A stretch of 46,094 nucleotides of DNA from Bacillota bacterium (GTDB taxonomy: Bacteria; Armatimonadota; HRBIN16), in assembly GCA_023511455.1 (NCBI GenBank), contig JAIMBJ010000029.1, forward strand, positions 1-46,094, read 5' to 3'. Below are positions 1 to 8,413 of the stretch, in pieces. Made by a program: the position numbers and the translations under genes. The number at the start of each line of letters is the position of its first letter. Position 1 is the stretch's first letter. The notes beneath the pieces were generated by a model. The model ran no database searches. It was not told the origin of the DNA and was given only the letters and a program-made list of their open reading frames with translations.

Positions 1-210
1 CGGGCTTTGGCATGCCACGTGTGGGGTCAGCGCATGTCTGGCAACAACCCGACACCATACGGCTACAAGGGGCAGTGCGGTTACTACACGGACGTGGAAA
101 CGGGTATCCTGTTACTGACGCACCGTTACTTAGATCCTGCGACGGGAAGGTTTTTGACCAGAGACCCGATTGGGTTCGAAGGGGCACCAAAGGGCAACAA
201 TAAATGGTAA
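1..210 (+). pseudogene. RHS repeat-associated core domain, C-terminal fragment (5' end outside window)
   Basis: The frame is open from the left edge and ends at TAA 208-210. It encodes the conserved RHS/YD core: residues reading YGYKGQCGYYTDVETGILLL, then HRYLDPATGRFLTRDPIG. In full RHS proteins this core closes a beta-cage shell and is followed by a variable toxin tip. Here only about a dozen residues follow DPIGFEG before the stop, so no toxin domain is present. A second, shorter copy of the same motif lies at 690-755 beyond a HicBA module, so the RHS locus looks broken up. The upstream gene may be long; only its last ~69 codons are visible. It could be a real RHS terminus or an orphan tip fragment. 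Confidence 0.7.
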
Positions 211-241
211 AACGGATGTAGTAGAGGAACCGGAGGCGAAC

Positions 242-448
242 ATGAACCTCTGCATCGAAACGGAACAGGAAGCAGACGGACGCTGGATTGCCGAAGTGCC
301 CGCCATCCCCGGCGCGCTGGTGTACGCCCGGACGCGCGAAGAGGCGATTGCACGGGTGAAAGCACTGGCGTTGCGCATCATCGCCGACCGGGTAGAAAAC
401 ATGGAACCCGTTCCCGAAACGGATGAACTGTTTTCGGTAGCGGTGTGA
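242..448 (+). CDS. hicB: HicB family antitoxin
   Basis: This 68-residue protein has the HicB partial RNase-H-like fold signature: a short first strand, then DGRWIAEVPAIPGALVYART, then a helix rich in Glu and Ala (EEAIARVKALALRIIADRV). HicB antitoxins bind and neutralise the HicA mRNA interferase and often autoregulate the operon. I chose ATG 242 because GGAGG lies just upstream (230-234) and HicB homologues begin at this point; the frame is open further upstream but without a good site. There is no C-terminal ribbon-helix-helix or HTH, so this is the short HicB form. Its stop overlaps the HicA start by four bases, which implies translational coupling. Confidence 0.8.
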   Translation: MNLCIETEQEADGRWIAEVPAIPGALVYARTREEAIARVKALALRIIADRVENMEPVPETDELFSVAV

Positions 449-771
449 GCCAGTGGGCTTCGGTGAAGGCAAGGCAGGTGCTTTCTGCGCTGCTGCGGAT
501 TGGCTGGGTTATCAAGCGGCAAAAGGGTGGCTCGCACCGCGTGTTGTCTCGCGAAGGCTGGCCGGATTACGTGTTCGCGTTTCACGACGAGGAGGAGATG
601 GGACCCCGTATGCTGGCGCGGATTGCGAAACACACGGGTCTCAGACCGGAAGACCTGCGAGAACCGGCGGCGCAAACCCATCTTGCCTCGCGGACACAGG
701 TCTGCTCTTACTTGCACACCGTTACCCTGACCCCACGACGGGGCGGTTATCCTCATCTGGATACCTTCTGA
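445..771 (+). CDS. hicA: HicA family mRNA interferase toxin, C-terminally extended
   Basis: The start is GTG 445, inside the GTGA overlap with hicB. Residues 7-66 follow the HicA double-stranded-RNA-binding fold: an N-terminal helix (ARQVLSALLRIGW), then GGSHRVLSREGW with the catalytic-type His in GSHR, then a beta strand and the ending HTGLRPEDLRE. HicA toxins cleave mRNA and are usually 60-85 residues. Here the frame runs on to 108 residues through DNA that in another frame encodes an RHS-core remnant (690-755), so the last ~35 residues are probably junk acquired at the junction. The GSHR motif is intact, so activity is plausible; whether the tail affects it cannot be told from sequence. 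Confidence 0.75.
   Translation: MSQWASVKARQVLSALLRIGWVIKRQKGGSHRVLSREGWPDYVFAFHDEEEMGPRMLARIAKHTGLRPEDLREPAAQTHLASRTQVCSYLHTVTLTPRRGGYPHLDTF
690..755 (+). pseudogene. RHS core remnant (second copy)
   Basis: A frame different from hicA reads ADTGLLLLAHRYPDPTTGRL, matching the RHS core seen at 93-160 (VETGILLLTHRYLDPATGRF). The homology stops abruptly on both sides and there is no start codon context, so this is debris from a duplicated or rearranged RHS gene. With fragment 1..210 it flanks the HicBA module. Confidence 0.6.
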
Positions 772-844
772 AGGCTCCCACTGAGCCTCGCGCCATCCCG
801 CCTGTGGCAACGCGATTTCTCCGAAAAGGGACCTCTTACCCGTA

Positions 845-873
845 TTGACAACTTGTCGCAGACCTGCTATATT
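845..873 (+). promoter_or_regulatory. Sigma-70-type promoter of the protease-lipoprotein unit
   Basis: TTGACA (845-850) is followed after exactly 17 bases by TATATT (868-873). The predicted start is about 880, giving a leader of roughly 45 nt before ATG 924. This is among the best -35/-10 matches in the window. Confidence 0.7.
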
Positions 874-923
874 TGCGGTGTCCACCATGCCTGTGGGCGA
901 GAAGCAGACAAAGGAGGGAGCAT

Positions 924-3900
924 ATGGCAAAAGGTCAGTGGCTTGCTCGTGCACTTGGGTTCTTGTGGGGTGTTCTGCTTGTCTTGCCGATGGGTCGTGT
1001 CGCCCCGGCGCAAGAGGAAACCAATATTCCCGCACTGACCTCTCTGGTAGCACGAGCCTCGTTACGAGCAGCCGTCGAGAAACAACAGGCAGAGGAATGG
1101 GCGAGGCAACACGGCCTGCCCGTGCGCCGCAAACTCCCCAACGGCGCGATTATGGAGATTATGGCGGTACGCGACGGCGTACCCATCTACTACGTAACCA
1201 AGGGGCTGGAGTCTGCCGAATCGCTGAGCGTGGACGAACTGTGGCCCGGTGGCTCGACAGGGTTGAACCTGACGGGCGCGGGAATCACGCTTGGCGTGTG
1301 GGACGCCGGTTCTGTGGACCCGACCCATCCCGAGTTTCGGGGACGGTTGCGTATCCGCGACGGAGCGGAAGCCGACGACCATGGCACACATGTCGGCGGC
1401 ATCATGGCGGCAGCTGGAGTCAATCCTGCGGCAAAGGGGATGGCTTACGCCGCGACGTTAGACAGCTATGACTGGAACAATGACTTTGCTGAGATGGCGG
1501 ATGCTGCCCGGGCTGGATTGCTGGTGTCTAACCATTCGTATGGTCCTCCTGCAGGCTGGATACTGGATTTCATGTGGCTCGGCGATACCTCCATTAGCCA
1601 GCGAGAGGACTGGAAGTTCGGATATTACGGCGATTGGGATCGTACATGGGACGAGATTGCCTATAACGCCCCATACTACACCATTTGTGTGGCCTTAGGC
1701 AACGACCGGGGAGAAGGCCCCGTGTCTCAACCGGTGCAACATTACCACACCGACGGTCGCCTATACAACGATAGTCATGACATCGACGGTGGTGCAACGG
1801 GCTACGATACCACGCCCGTCGGAGCGACCGGCAAGAACTCTATCATAGTGGGCGCAGTGCATCCTATACCTGGCGGGTATGCAGGATCGGGTAGCGTGCG
1901 CATGAGCGATTTCAGCGGCTGGGGGCCCACCGATGATGGACGGATTAAGCCAGACCTCGTGGGTATCGGCGTCAAAGTCTTCTCTCCGGTGATTGGAGGA
2001 TACGATATCTACGAAGGCACCTCCATGGCGGCGCCCAGCGTCGCCGGCGCACTCGGGTTGCTCATCCAGCACTACCGCCAGACACACGGCGGGACAAACA
2101 TGCGCTCAGGCACCCTCAAGGCGCTGGCAATCCACACCGCCGATGAGTGCGGCCCCGCGGACGGACCAGACTACATGTTCGGCTGGGGCATTTTGAACGC
2201 CAGAACCGCCGCCGAGGTGATCTCACTCAGCGCGCGCAACCCCTATGCGATACAGGAGCGTACCCTGCGTAACGGCGAGACACATACCGTCCGCGTGGTG
2301 TCTGACGGAAGCCAGCCGCTGAAGGTGACCATCGTGTGGACGGACCCACCCGGTACGCCGCCTCCGGTGTCGCTGGACCCGCCCGACAGGATGCTGGTGA
2401 ACGACCTCGACCTGCGCGTCACCAATGGAACCACTACCTACCTGCCCTGGGTGCTCAACCCGTTGAACCCCGCGGCTCCCGCTACCACCGGTGATAACGT
2501 GGTAGACAACGTGGAGCAGGTGGTCGTGCCCAACCCGCAGGCGGGCGTGTACACCATCACGGTGACGCATAAGGGCATCCTGCGCCCCGCGGGCAGGCAG
2601 GCGTACTCGATGATTGTGACCGGGGCGGTGACGCACACGCTGGACGTGACCTCGTCCGACCCCGATAGCGGCGTCGCCATCACCGTAACCCCCAACGACA
2701 TCAACGGACAGGGCGACGGAACGACTCCTTTCAGCCGGGTGTATGACGGCGGTGTACAGGTGACACTGACCGCTCCCGCCACCGCACCCAACGATAACGT
2801 CTTCATCAAATGGGTGCGCAACGGAGCCGATTTCTCCACCAACCGCACCATCACCCTCACGATGGACGCCGACTACCAGCTGAAGGCGGTCTACGAGTTC
2901 ATCTCGCCGGTGCCGGTGCTGCTGCAGCCTGCGCCGGGTGCGGTCGTCTCCCCGACGCCCACCTTCCGCATGAAAGCCACCTCCTCGCCCGGCTCCCGGA
3001 TGAAGTATAAGGTGGTCATCTGGCGAGGGGACGAGCAGGTCGCTGTCTTCGACCAGACCACCGATACCACCGGCTGGAGCAAGCCGGACTACGCCAGCGG
3101 CGAGGAGGCGGCGCTGACGGTACCCGCCGCGCAAGCGTTGCCCAACGGTTCCCTGCAATGGCAGGCGTTCGCCTACGACGGCGTCCGCTGGAGCGAGGGC
3201 AGTGCAAAGCGCGCTATGGTGGTCAACCGAATGCCGGGTGCTCCCACGCTGATTAGCCCGGACGCGAATGCCATCGTACTGGGCACGCCGACCCTGAAGG
3301 TGCAGGCAAGCGACATCGACACTACCGATGTGCTGAAATTCCGGATTGTCTTCACGCGCGATAACACCACCGTCGCCACTTTTGACCAGACGGTGGACGC
3401 CACCGGCTGGAACAAGAGCGGCTATGCCAGCGGGGAAGAAGCCACGCTGACCATCCCTGCCAACCGTGCGCTCAACCCCGGTATCTACCAGTGGCAGGCG
3501 TTCGCTTACGACGGCAAGCAGTGGAGTGAAGGCAGCGAGAGCCGCACCATTATCGTCAACTCGCCGCCGGCTGCGCCCGAGCTGCTGGAGCCTGCGGGCA
3601 ATGCCTTTGTGGCGTATACACCCACCTTCCGCCTGCGTGCCACCGACGCCAACAGCGATAGCCTGCAATACAAGATTGTGTTAAAGCAGGCGGGACAGGT
3701 CGTGGCGACCTTTGACCAGAGCGAGGACGCTACCGGCTGGAGCAAATCCAGCTACGCCAGCGGCGAGACGGCGGTCTTCACGGTACCGGCAGGAGCTGCG
3801 CTGACGAAGGGGGCGTACCAGTGGCAGGCGTTCGCCTACGACGGCAAGCAGTGGAGCAGCGGCAGCTGGGAGCGCAGCTTCACGGTGGACCAGGCTCCTG

Positions 3901-5522
3901 AAGCCCCGGAGATACTGGCCCCCGCGGCGGGCGCAGTCACCTCCGCAACGCCCGAGTTCCGCCTGCGAAGCACCGACGCCGACCTGTCGGACGGTCTGCG
4001 CTACAAACTGGTGCTCACTCGCGGCGGGCAGCAGGTAGCGGTGTATGACCAGACGGTGGACTCCACTGGCTGGAGCAAATCCAGCTACGACAGCGGCGAG
4101 ACGGCGGTGTTCCGCGTGCCTGCCAGCAACGCGCTCAGCGCGGGAACCTACCAGCTGGTGGCTTACGCCAGTGACGGACAGCAATGGAGCAACTCGGCGA
4201 GCCGTTCGTTCAAGGTATCCGTCAGGGTACCCTCGCGTCTGGTGGGGGTTGGCACGTTCGCGGTGAACCTCGTGCTGCCCGATTCCAGCAAGGGCGGCAT
4301 CGGCATCGCAGACGTGCCAGTGAAAGCATGGGATGCGGCTACCCAGTCCTACGTGGATGCGGGTAACAACCTGCTCGTCGGCGTGGGCTACTGGTTCAGC
4401 GCAGCGCAGCCGGTAACCGTCAGCCTCGCCGGCAACGAACTGCCCATCTCCTTCCCCATCGCCCTGCGACGCGGGTGGAACTTCATCGCCAGCACCTCCG
4501 CCAATCCCATCGTGTGGGATGTGGACGGCATCAAGGTGCGCCGACAAGGCGAGGAGGTCACCCTGCGTCAGGCGCGGCAGGCTGGCTGGATAGAAGACCA
4601 CGCCTGGGGGTGGGTGCAGGACGGCGCGAATCCTGCTACCGGTCGCTACGTGCTGGTGTACGACCCGCTGCGCATCCCCGGCGCGGTCAACACCATCGAG
4701 CCGTGGCGAGGCTACTGGGTGTTCGCCCATGAGGAGTGCCAGCTGCTGCTCAATCCGTCGGACGGCATCATCCCCAACAGCACACGTGCTACCTCACAGC
4801 ATACAGGCGCGTGGGCGGTACGCCTGCAGGTGCAGACCGCATCGGGCAGCGCAGAAGCGATCCTGGGAGCGAGTCGAGCCGATAGCATCACCATCGGTCT
4901 GCCGCCAGAGCCGCCGGTAACTTCTTCCGAACCAAAGCTGGTGCTCATGCGCGACGGCGAGCCGCTGGCGGTGGACGTGCGGGCGAACAGCCGCGCAAAC
5001 TCACCGTGGGAGATAGAGGTTCACGTGCCCGCCAGCAGTGAGACCACTGCCACCCTGCAATGGCAGGGTGTGCATACCGCTCCTCGCACGGTCAACCCTG
5101 TTCTGGTAGACCTCCAAACCGGCGAACGCAAGTTCCTGCGCACCACCAGCCTGCACACCTTCGCGGTGAGCCGACAGGGAGGCGTGTACCGGTTCCGCGT
5201 CGAGATGACCCCGCAAGGTAGTCTGCTTCGCCTGTCACAGCTGCGGGTGAGCGGCGGACGGATCGCCGGAGGGAGTTACACCATCTCGTTCAACCTCAGT
5301 GCCAGCGCGCAGGTGGAGGTGAACGTCTTCTCCGCAGGCAAGCTGGTGCGCCGGCTGACGAATGGCGTGACGCGCTCGGCAGGAATTCAGCAAATCACCT
5401 GGGACGGACGCGATGCGAACGGCATTGCCCTGCCCGCCGGTAGCTACATCGTGGAAGTGAGAGCCACCGGCGTGGACGGGCAGGTGGTTCGCAGTGCGAT
5501 ACCCGTCACGTTGACACGGTGA
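924..5522 (+). CDS. Secreted S8 (subtilisin-like) serine protease with four tandem Ig-like repeats and a FlgD-like C-terminal domain
   Basis: This 1532-residue protein starts at ATG 924, with AAGGAGG at 911-917. Residues 1-30 form a signal peptide ending APA|QE. The catalytic residues are Asp127 (VWDAG), His153 (DDHGTHVGG), oxyanion Asn260 (ALGND) and Ser367 (GTSMAAP). A CUB- or P-like beta domain follows at ~430-580. Residues ~662-1097 hold four tandem repeats of ~109 residues, each with a TP(T/E)F strand, FDQT.D.TGWSK.(S/D)YASGE and WQAFAYDG.(Q/R)WS. The end (~1437-1525) resembles the FlgD Ig-like fold seen at the C-terminus of many secreted proteins (GLYVF-like; here PAGSYIVEVRA). It likely degrades extracellular protein. 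A lipoprotein gene follows 14 bases after the stop. The triad is complete, so activity is expected; substrate is unknown. Confidence 0.9.
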   Translation: MAKGQWLARALGFLWGVLLVLPMGRVAPAQEETNIPALTSLVARASLRAAVEKQQAEEWARQHGLPVRRKLPNGAIMEIMAVRDGVPIYYVTKGLESAESLSVDELWPGGSTGLNLTGAGITLGVWDAGSVDPTHPEFRGRLRIRDGAEADDHGTHVGGIMAAAGVNPAAKGMAYAATLDSYDWNNDFAEMADAARAGLLVSNHSYGPPAGWILDFMWLGDTSISQREDWKFGYYGDWDRTWDEIAYNAPYYTICVALGNDRGEGPVSQPVQHYHTDGRLYNDSHDIDGGATGYDTTPVGATGKNSIIVGAVHPIPGGYAGSGSVRMSDFSGWGPTDDGRIKPDLVGIGVKVFSPVIGGYDIYEGTSMAAPSVAGALGLLIQHYRQTHGGTNMRSGTLKALAIHTADECGPADGPDYMFGWGILNARTAAEVISLSARNPYAIQERTLRNGETHTVRVVSDGSQPLKVTIVWTDPPGTPPPVSLDPPDRMLVNDLDLRVTNGTTTYLPWVLNPLNPAAPATTGDNVVDNVEQVVVPNPQAGVYTITVTHKGILRPAGRQAYSMIVTGAVTHTLDVTSSDPDSGVAITVTPNDINGQGDGTTPFSRVYDGGVQVTLTAPATAPNDNVFIKWVRNGADFSTNRTITLTMDADYQLKAVYEFISPVPVLLQPAPGAVVSPTPTFRMKATSSPGSRMKYKVVIWRGDEQVAVFDQTTDTTGWSKPDYASGEEAALTVPAAQALPNGSLQWQAFAYDGVRWSEGSAKRAMVVNRMPGAPTLISPDANAIVLGTPTLKVQASDIDTTDVLKFRIVFTRDNTTVATFDQTVDATGWNKSGYASGEEATLTIPANRALNPGIYQWQAFAYDGKQWSEGSESRTIIVNSPPAAPELLEPAGNAFVAYTPTFRLRATDANSDSLQYKIVLKQAGQVVATFDQSEDATGWSKSSYASGETAVFTVPAGAALTKGAYQWQAFAYDGKQWSSGSWERSFTVDQAPEAPEILAPAAGAVTSATPEFRLRSTDADLSDGLRYKLVLTRGGQQVAVYDQTVDSTGWSKSSYDSGETAVFRVPASNALSAGTYQLVAYASDGQQWSNSASRSFKVSVRVPSRLVGVGTFAVNLVLPDSSKGGIGIADVPVKAWDAATQSYVDAGNNLLVGVGYWFSAAQPVTVSLAGNELPISFPIALRRGWNFIASTSANPIVWDVDGIKVRRQGEEVTLRQARQAGWIEDHAWGWVQDGANPATGRYVLVYDPLRIPGAVNTIEPWRGYWVFAHEECQLLLNPSDGIIPNSTRATSQHTGAWAVRLQVQTASGSAEAILGASRADSITIGLPPEPPVTSSEPKLVLMRDGEPLAVDVRANSRANSPWEIEVHVPASSETTATLQWQGVHTAPRTVNPVLVDLQTGERKFLRTTSLHTFAVSRQGGVYRFRVEMTPQGSLLRLSQLRVSGGRIAGGSYTISFNLSASAQVEVNVFSAGKLVRRLTNGVTRSAGIQQITWDGRDANGIALPAGSYIVEVRATGVDGQVVRSAIPVTLTR
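2908..4215 (+). repeat. Four tandem ~327-bp coding repeats inside the protease gene
   Basis: Units begin near 2908, 3229, 3559 and 3889. Stretches are nearly identical at DNA level, for example GGCAAGCAGTGGAG near 3516 and 3844, and AAATCCAGCTACG near 3746 and 4076. The last two units are the most alike, which suggests recent duplication or ongoing homogenisation and a potential for copy-number change. Confidence 0.75.
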
Positions 5523-5536
5523 AAGGGGGTGGCACG

Positions 5537-5929
5537 ATGAAGAGCAAATCGTGGGCAATCGCTTTGCTGGCGACGCTGGCAGGATTGTGGCTCGTGGGGT
5601 GCGGCACCGCCGAGAAAGGACTACCCTTCGACCCCACGCCGCCCGTCATTGGCGCACCGACGCTTACCCGCGAAGCGGGCACCAACCGCGTTCAGGTGCA
5701 GGTGCAGGCATACGACGTGGGCACGGGGGTAGCTTCCGTGATGGTGCTGGCAGTGGGAGTAGACCCCACGCCAACGGCAGTCGCCATGCAGCAGGTGCCC
5801 GGCAAGGAGCAGTATCAGGCAACGCTCCCTGCCACCACCGTCCGCGTGCAGGTCAAGGCGGTGGATAGGGGCGGAAACGAAACGGTCTCTGCCGAGATTC
5901 GCGTGCCGCCTCCGGGACCACCGTTCTAG
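5537..5929 (+). CDS. Small lipoprotein with an Ig-like fold
   Basis: ATG 5537 follows AAAGGGGG at 5523-5530. The 130-residue product has a lipoprotein signal peptide: a basic MKSK start, hydrophobic core and lipobox LVG|C with Cys22. The mature part (residues ~30-125) alternates short beta strands (NRVQVQVQAYDVGTGVASVMVLA, VRVQVKAVDRGGNE), typical of an Ig or fibronectin-type sandwich, and ends in a proline tail. No catalytic motif is visible. It sits 14 bases after the secreted protease and is probably co-transcribed; it may be a membrane-anchored companion of that protease (inference). Confidence 0.75.
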   Translation: MKSKSWAIALLATLAGLWLVGCGTAEKGLPFDPTPPVIGAPTLTREAGTNRVQVQVQAYDVGTGVASVMVLAVGVDPTPTAVAMQQVPGKEQYQATLPATTVRVQVKAVDRGGNETVSAEIRVPPPGPPF

Positions 5930-5944
5930 CAGGTTCAGTGCAGT

Positions 5945-5987
5945 GCCCCTCTCCGATGGGAGAGGGGCCACAAGACACCTTGTGGCG
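5945..5987. terminator. Two tandem hairpins between convergent genes
   Basis: GCCCCTCTCC (5945-5954) pairs with GGAGAGGGGC (5959-5968), a 10-bp stem with a 4-nt loop. A second stem, CCACAAG (5968-5974) with CTTGTGG, follows directly. There is no T-run, so this may be a factor-dependent or bidirectional terminator between the lipoprotein gene (+) and yqhD (-), or a dispersed hairpin repeat. Confidence 0.45.
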
Positions 5988-6042
5988 CACCGATGCGGTG
6001 GCGTTGAAAAGCTTCGAAACCCGGCTGCTGGTGGTGGAGTAA

Positions 6043-7197
6043 CTACAGGCAACGTTCCAGAATCCGCGCCGCCACCTCGGGCGTGATGTCGCCGTGCTCG
6101 CCCAGCGCGGTCATTCCGTGCGCGCGCAACTGCTGCACAATCGCCGGAATAGCCTCCGCCCCGATGCCGTACGCCGACAGACGGGTGGGAATACCCACGC
6201 TCTCGAAAAACTCGCGAGTGCGTTCTATAGCCTCATCGATGCGGCTATCCTCATCTCCTTCACGAATGCCCCACACCCGCTCTGCATACTGCAGGAGCTT
6301 CTCCCGCTTCTCCCGACGCCTGACCTCCATGACTCCCGGCAGCACGATCGCCAGCGTGCGGGCATGGTCGATATCGTACAGAGCGGTTATCTCGTGCCCA
6401 ATTGCATGGGTCGCCCAGTCCTGTGCCACTCCCACACCGATGATGCCGTTTAACGCCATCGCCGCACACCACATGATGTTGGCGCGTGTATCGTAATCGG
6501 TAGGGTTCTCCAGCACTTTCGGAGCCTGTTCGATAAGGGTCAGCAGAATCGCCTCTGCCATCCGGTCCTGCAACGGGGGATTCACCGGATAGGTCAGATA
6601 CTGCTCCATCACATGCACGAAGGCGTCCACGATACCGTTGGCGGTCTGGCGTGGCGGCAGGGAAAAGGTGGTCTGCGGGTCCAGCGCGGCAAAACGCGGG
6701 TATACCAGCGGCGAGTAAAAAGCCAGTTTCGCCTTCTTCTCCCAGCGCGTGATGACCGCGTTGCCGTTCATTTCGGAGCCAGTGCCCGGCAGAGTCAACA
6801 CCGCACCGATGGGTAGGGCTTTCCGCACCTCCGCCCGTTTCTCCAGAATATCCCAGGGGTCTCCCTCAAAAGGAACCGCCGCGGCGATGAACTTCGTGCC
6901 GTCCAGCACCGAGCCGCCCCCGACAGCCAGCAGGAAATCTATCTTTTCACGACGCACCAGCTCCACTGCGGGCATCAGCGTTTCGTAGCGCGGGTTTGGC
7001 TCGATACCACCGAACTCGGTCACCCTCTTGCCTTTCAAAACGTCCATCACCCGTTCGTAGACGCCATTGCGCTTGATGCTGCCGCCCCCGTATGTCATCA
7101 GGATGCGCGCATCGGTGGGTATCTCCGCCCCCATACGCTCGATGGCATTCTTGCCAAACAGGATTTTCGTTGGGTTATGGAACGTGAAGTCAAACAT
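6043..7197 (-). CDS. yqhD: YqhD-type iron/zinc-dependent, NADP(H)-preferring alcohol dehydrogenase
   Basis: This 384-residue group III alcohol dehydrogenase closely follows E. coli YqhD over its whole length, which I recall as 387 residues. YqhD reduces short-chain aldehydes with NADPH and helps detoxify them. Visible are GGGSIKRNG and VGGGSVLDGTKF (nucleotide binding), and metal ligands Asp191, His195 (DAFVHVMEQY), His264 (WATHAIGHE) and His278 (DIDHARTLA). GGGS at 37-40 fits the NADP-preferring clade. ATG 7197 has AAGGAGG 7-8 bases upstream on the minus strand. It lies 12 bases after a zinc alcohol dehydrogenase gene on the same strand, so the two form an operon for alcohol, polyol or aldehyde metabolism. 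Confidence in the clade is high; the natural substrate is unknown. Confidence 0.9.
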   Translation of the reverse strand: MFDFTFHNPTKILFGKNAIERMGAEIPTDARILMTYGGGSIKRNGVYERVMDVLKGKRVTEFGGIEPNPRYETLMPAVELVRREKIDFLLAVGGGSVLDGTKFIAAAVPFEGDPWDILEKRAEVRKALPIGAVLTLPGTGSEMNGNAVITRWEKKAKLAFYSPLVYPRFAALDPQTTFSLPPRQTANGIVDAFVHVMEQYLTYPVNPPLQDRMAEAILLTLIEQAPKVLENPTDYDTRANIMWCAAMALNGIIGVGVAQDWATHAIGHEITALYDIDHARTLAIVLPGVMEVRRREKREKLLQYAERVWGIREGDEDSRIDEAIERTREFFESVGIPTRLSAYGIGAEAIPAIVQQLRAHGMTALGEHGDITPEVAARILERCL

Positions 7198-7209
7198 CTT
7201 CAGCCTCCT

Positions 7210-8241
7210 TCAGGGATAAATAATAACCTTGTTGCGCTCCCGGCTTGCCATCACTTCCACTGCTTTGTGGATGTCTGTCAGCGGAAAGCGGTGCGATATC
7301 ACCTTCTCAGGGTCCACCAGCCCGCGTTCAATCAGGCGGATGGCTTTCTGCATCGCCAGCGGGTTCGTGCCGAAGCTGGCGTCCATACGCGCCTCTAAAA
7401 AGTGCATCAGACCGCCGTCGAGTTCAAAAGTCTCGTGGGTGGTAATGCCGAAAACGTTCCAGCGTGTACCCCGCCTCAGCAGGCTGACCATCAGTTTCAC
7501 CGCCTCGATGGGTCCCGCTGCTTCGATAATCACGTCGGGGCCATCGGGCAGGATGTCATAGACGGCGGTTTTGGCGTCCTCGCGCAGGGGATTGATGGTG
7601 TGCGTCGCGCCGAGCCGTCGGGCAGTCTCCAGCGCGTAGTCGCTGATATCAATGGCTATTAAACGCCCTGCACCCGCCGCCTTCGCCACCATCAGGCAGT
7701 ACATACCGATACCGCCCGTGCCAATCACCACCACATCGTCACCCAGCTGCATCTGCGAGGTGTGAATGACACCCTTCCACGCACCGCTCACCGGCTCGGT
7801 CTGGCAGGCGGCGTCAAAGCTGATGTGCTTTGGATTGGGATAGACCGATGTCGCGGCGGTCACGGTGTACTCCGCAAAGCTGCCGGGGCGCACATCTTCC
7901 GGTCCGTCGCCGCCAGTGACGAAGGAATGCGGACAGTAGTGATGCAGTCCCGTGCGGCAGTACGGACAGGTGCCGCAGAAACCGCTCGGCTGCACAATCA
8001 CCTCGTCGCCCTCTTTGACGTGCTTCACGCCGGCACCGACCGCAGCCACTACACCCGCCGGTTCGTGCCCCGGGATGAGCGGGAACCGCACGTTGCGCCG
8101 AATGCCCTTAATGGCTTTGTAATCGGTAGCACAGAATCCGCACGCTTTAATGCGCACCAGCACCTCACCCGGGCCCGGCTCGGGCGTGGGCACTTCGCGC
8201 AGCTCCAGCTGGTTGAAATCGGATAAAACCGCAGCTAACAT
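7210..8241 (-). CDS. Zinc-dependent medium-chain alcohol/polyol dehydrogenase
   Basis: This 343-residue MDR-superfamily enzyme has catalytic zinc ligands Cys37 and His59-Glu60 (GHEPAG) and a full structural zinc lobe (Cys89, Cys92, Cys95, Cys103). A Rossmann motif VVIGTGGIGMYCLMVAKAAGA follows near residue 168, with acidic Asp-Ile-Ser downstream, suggesting NAD. The family covers sorbitol, threonine and alcohol dehydrogenases; nothing here fixes the substrate, though the layout resembles polyol or threonine dehydrogenases. ATG 8241 has GGGAGGAG directly upstream. The start overlaps the stop codon of an upstream remnant frame (8235-8413), and yqhD follows 12 bases downstream. Confidence 0.85.
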   Translation of the reverse strand: MLAAVLSDFNQLELREVPTPEPGPGEVLVRIKACGFCATDYKAIKGIRRNVRFPLIPGHEPAGVVAAVGAGVKHVKEGDEVIVQPSGFCGTCPYCRTGLHHYCPHSFVTGGDGPEDVRPGSFAEYTVTAATSVYPNPKHISFDAACQTEPVSGAWKGVIHTSQMQLGDDVVVIGTGGIGMYCLMVAKAAGAGRLIAIDISDYALETARRLGATHTINPLREDAKTAVYDILPDGPDVIIEAAGPIEAVKLMVSLLRRGTRWNVFGITTHETFELDGGLMHFLEARMDASFGTNPLAMQKAIRLIERGLVDPEKVISHRFPLTDIHKAVEVMASRERNKVIIYP

Positions 8242-8413
8242 ACTCTCCTCCCGTACATAAACAGCTTGGGCAGGTACTCCACCGGCTCGTCGATAGGCGG
8301 CTCCGGCCCCGCCGCGACGGCGTACATACGCTCATGGCTCTGTCGAGCCGCTTGCGCCAGCAGTTCGTACGGCTTGTTGCACACATCCAGAAAACCGATG
8401 TCGGAACTGCCAT
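8235..8413 (-). pseudogene. 3' remnant of an unidentified gene upstream of the dehydrogenase operon
   Basis: On the minus strand a frame is open from just after a TAA near 8414 to TAG 8235-8237, encoding about 58 residues that begin SVNGSSDIGFLDVCNKPYEL and end LPKLFMYGRRVC. The composition is protein-like, and the stop codon overlaps the downstream ATG 8241 the way translationally coupled operon genes do. No start codon or ribosome site exists at the proximal end, so it is read as the C-terminus of a gene whose 5' part was deleted at a junction near 8413. I do not recognise the family. Confidence 0.45.

Noticed and set aside
2223-4730. Long minus-strand frames opposite the protease repeats
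   Set aside because: They mirror the repeat structure of the sense gene and have no start signals.
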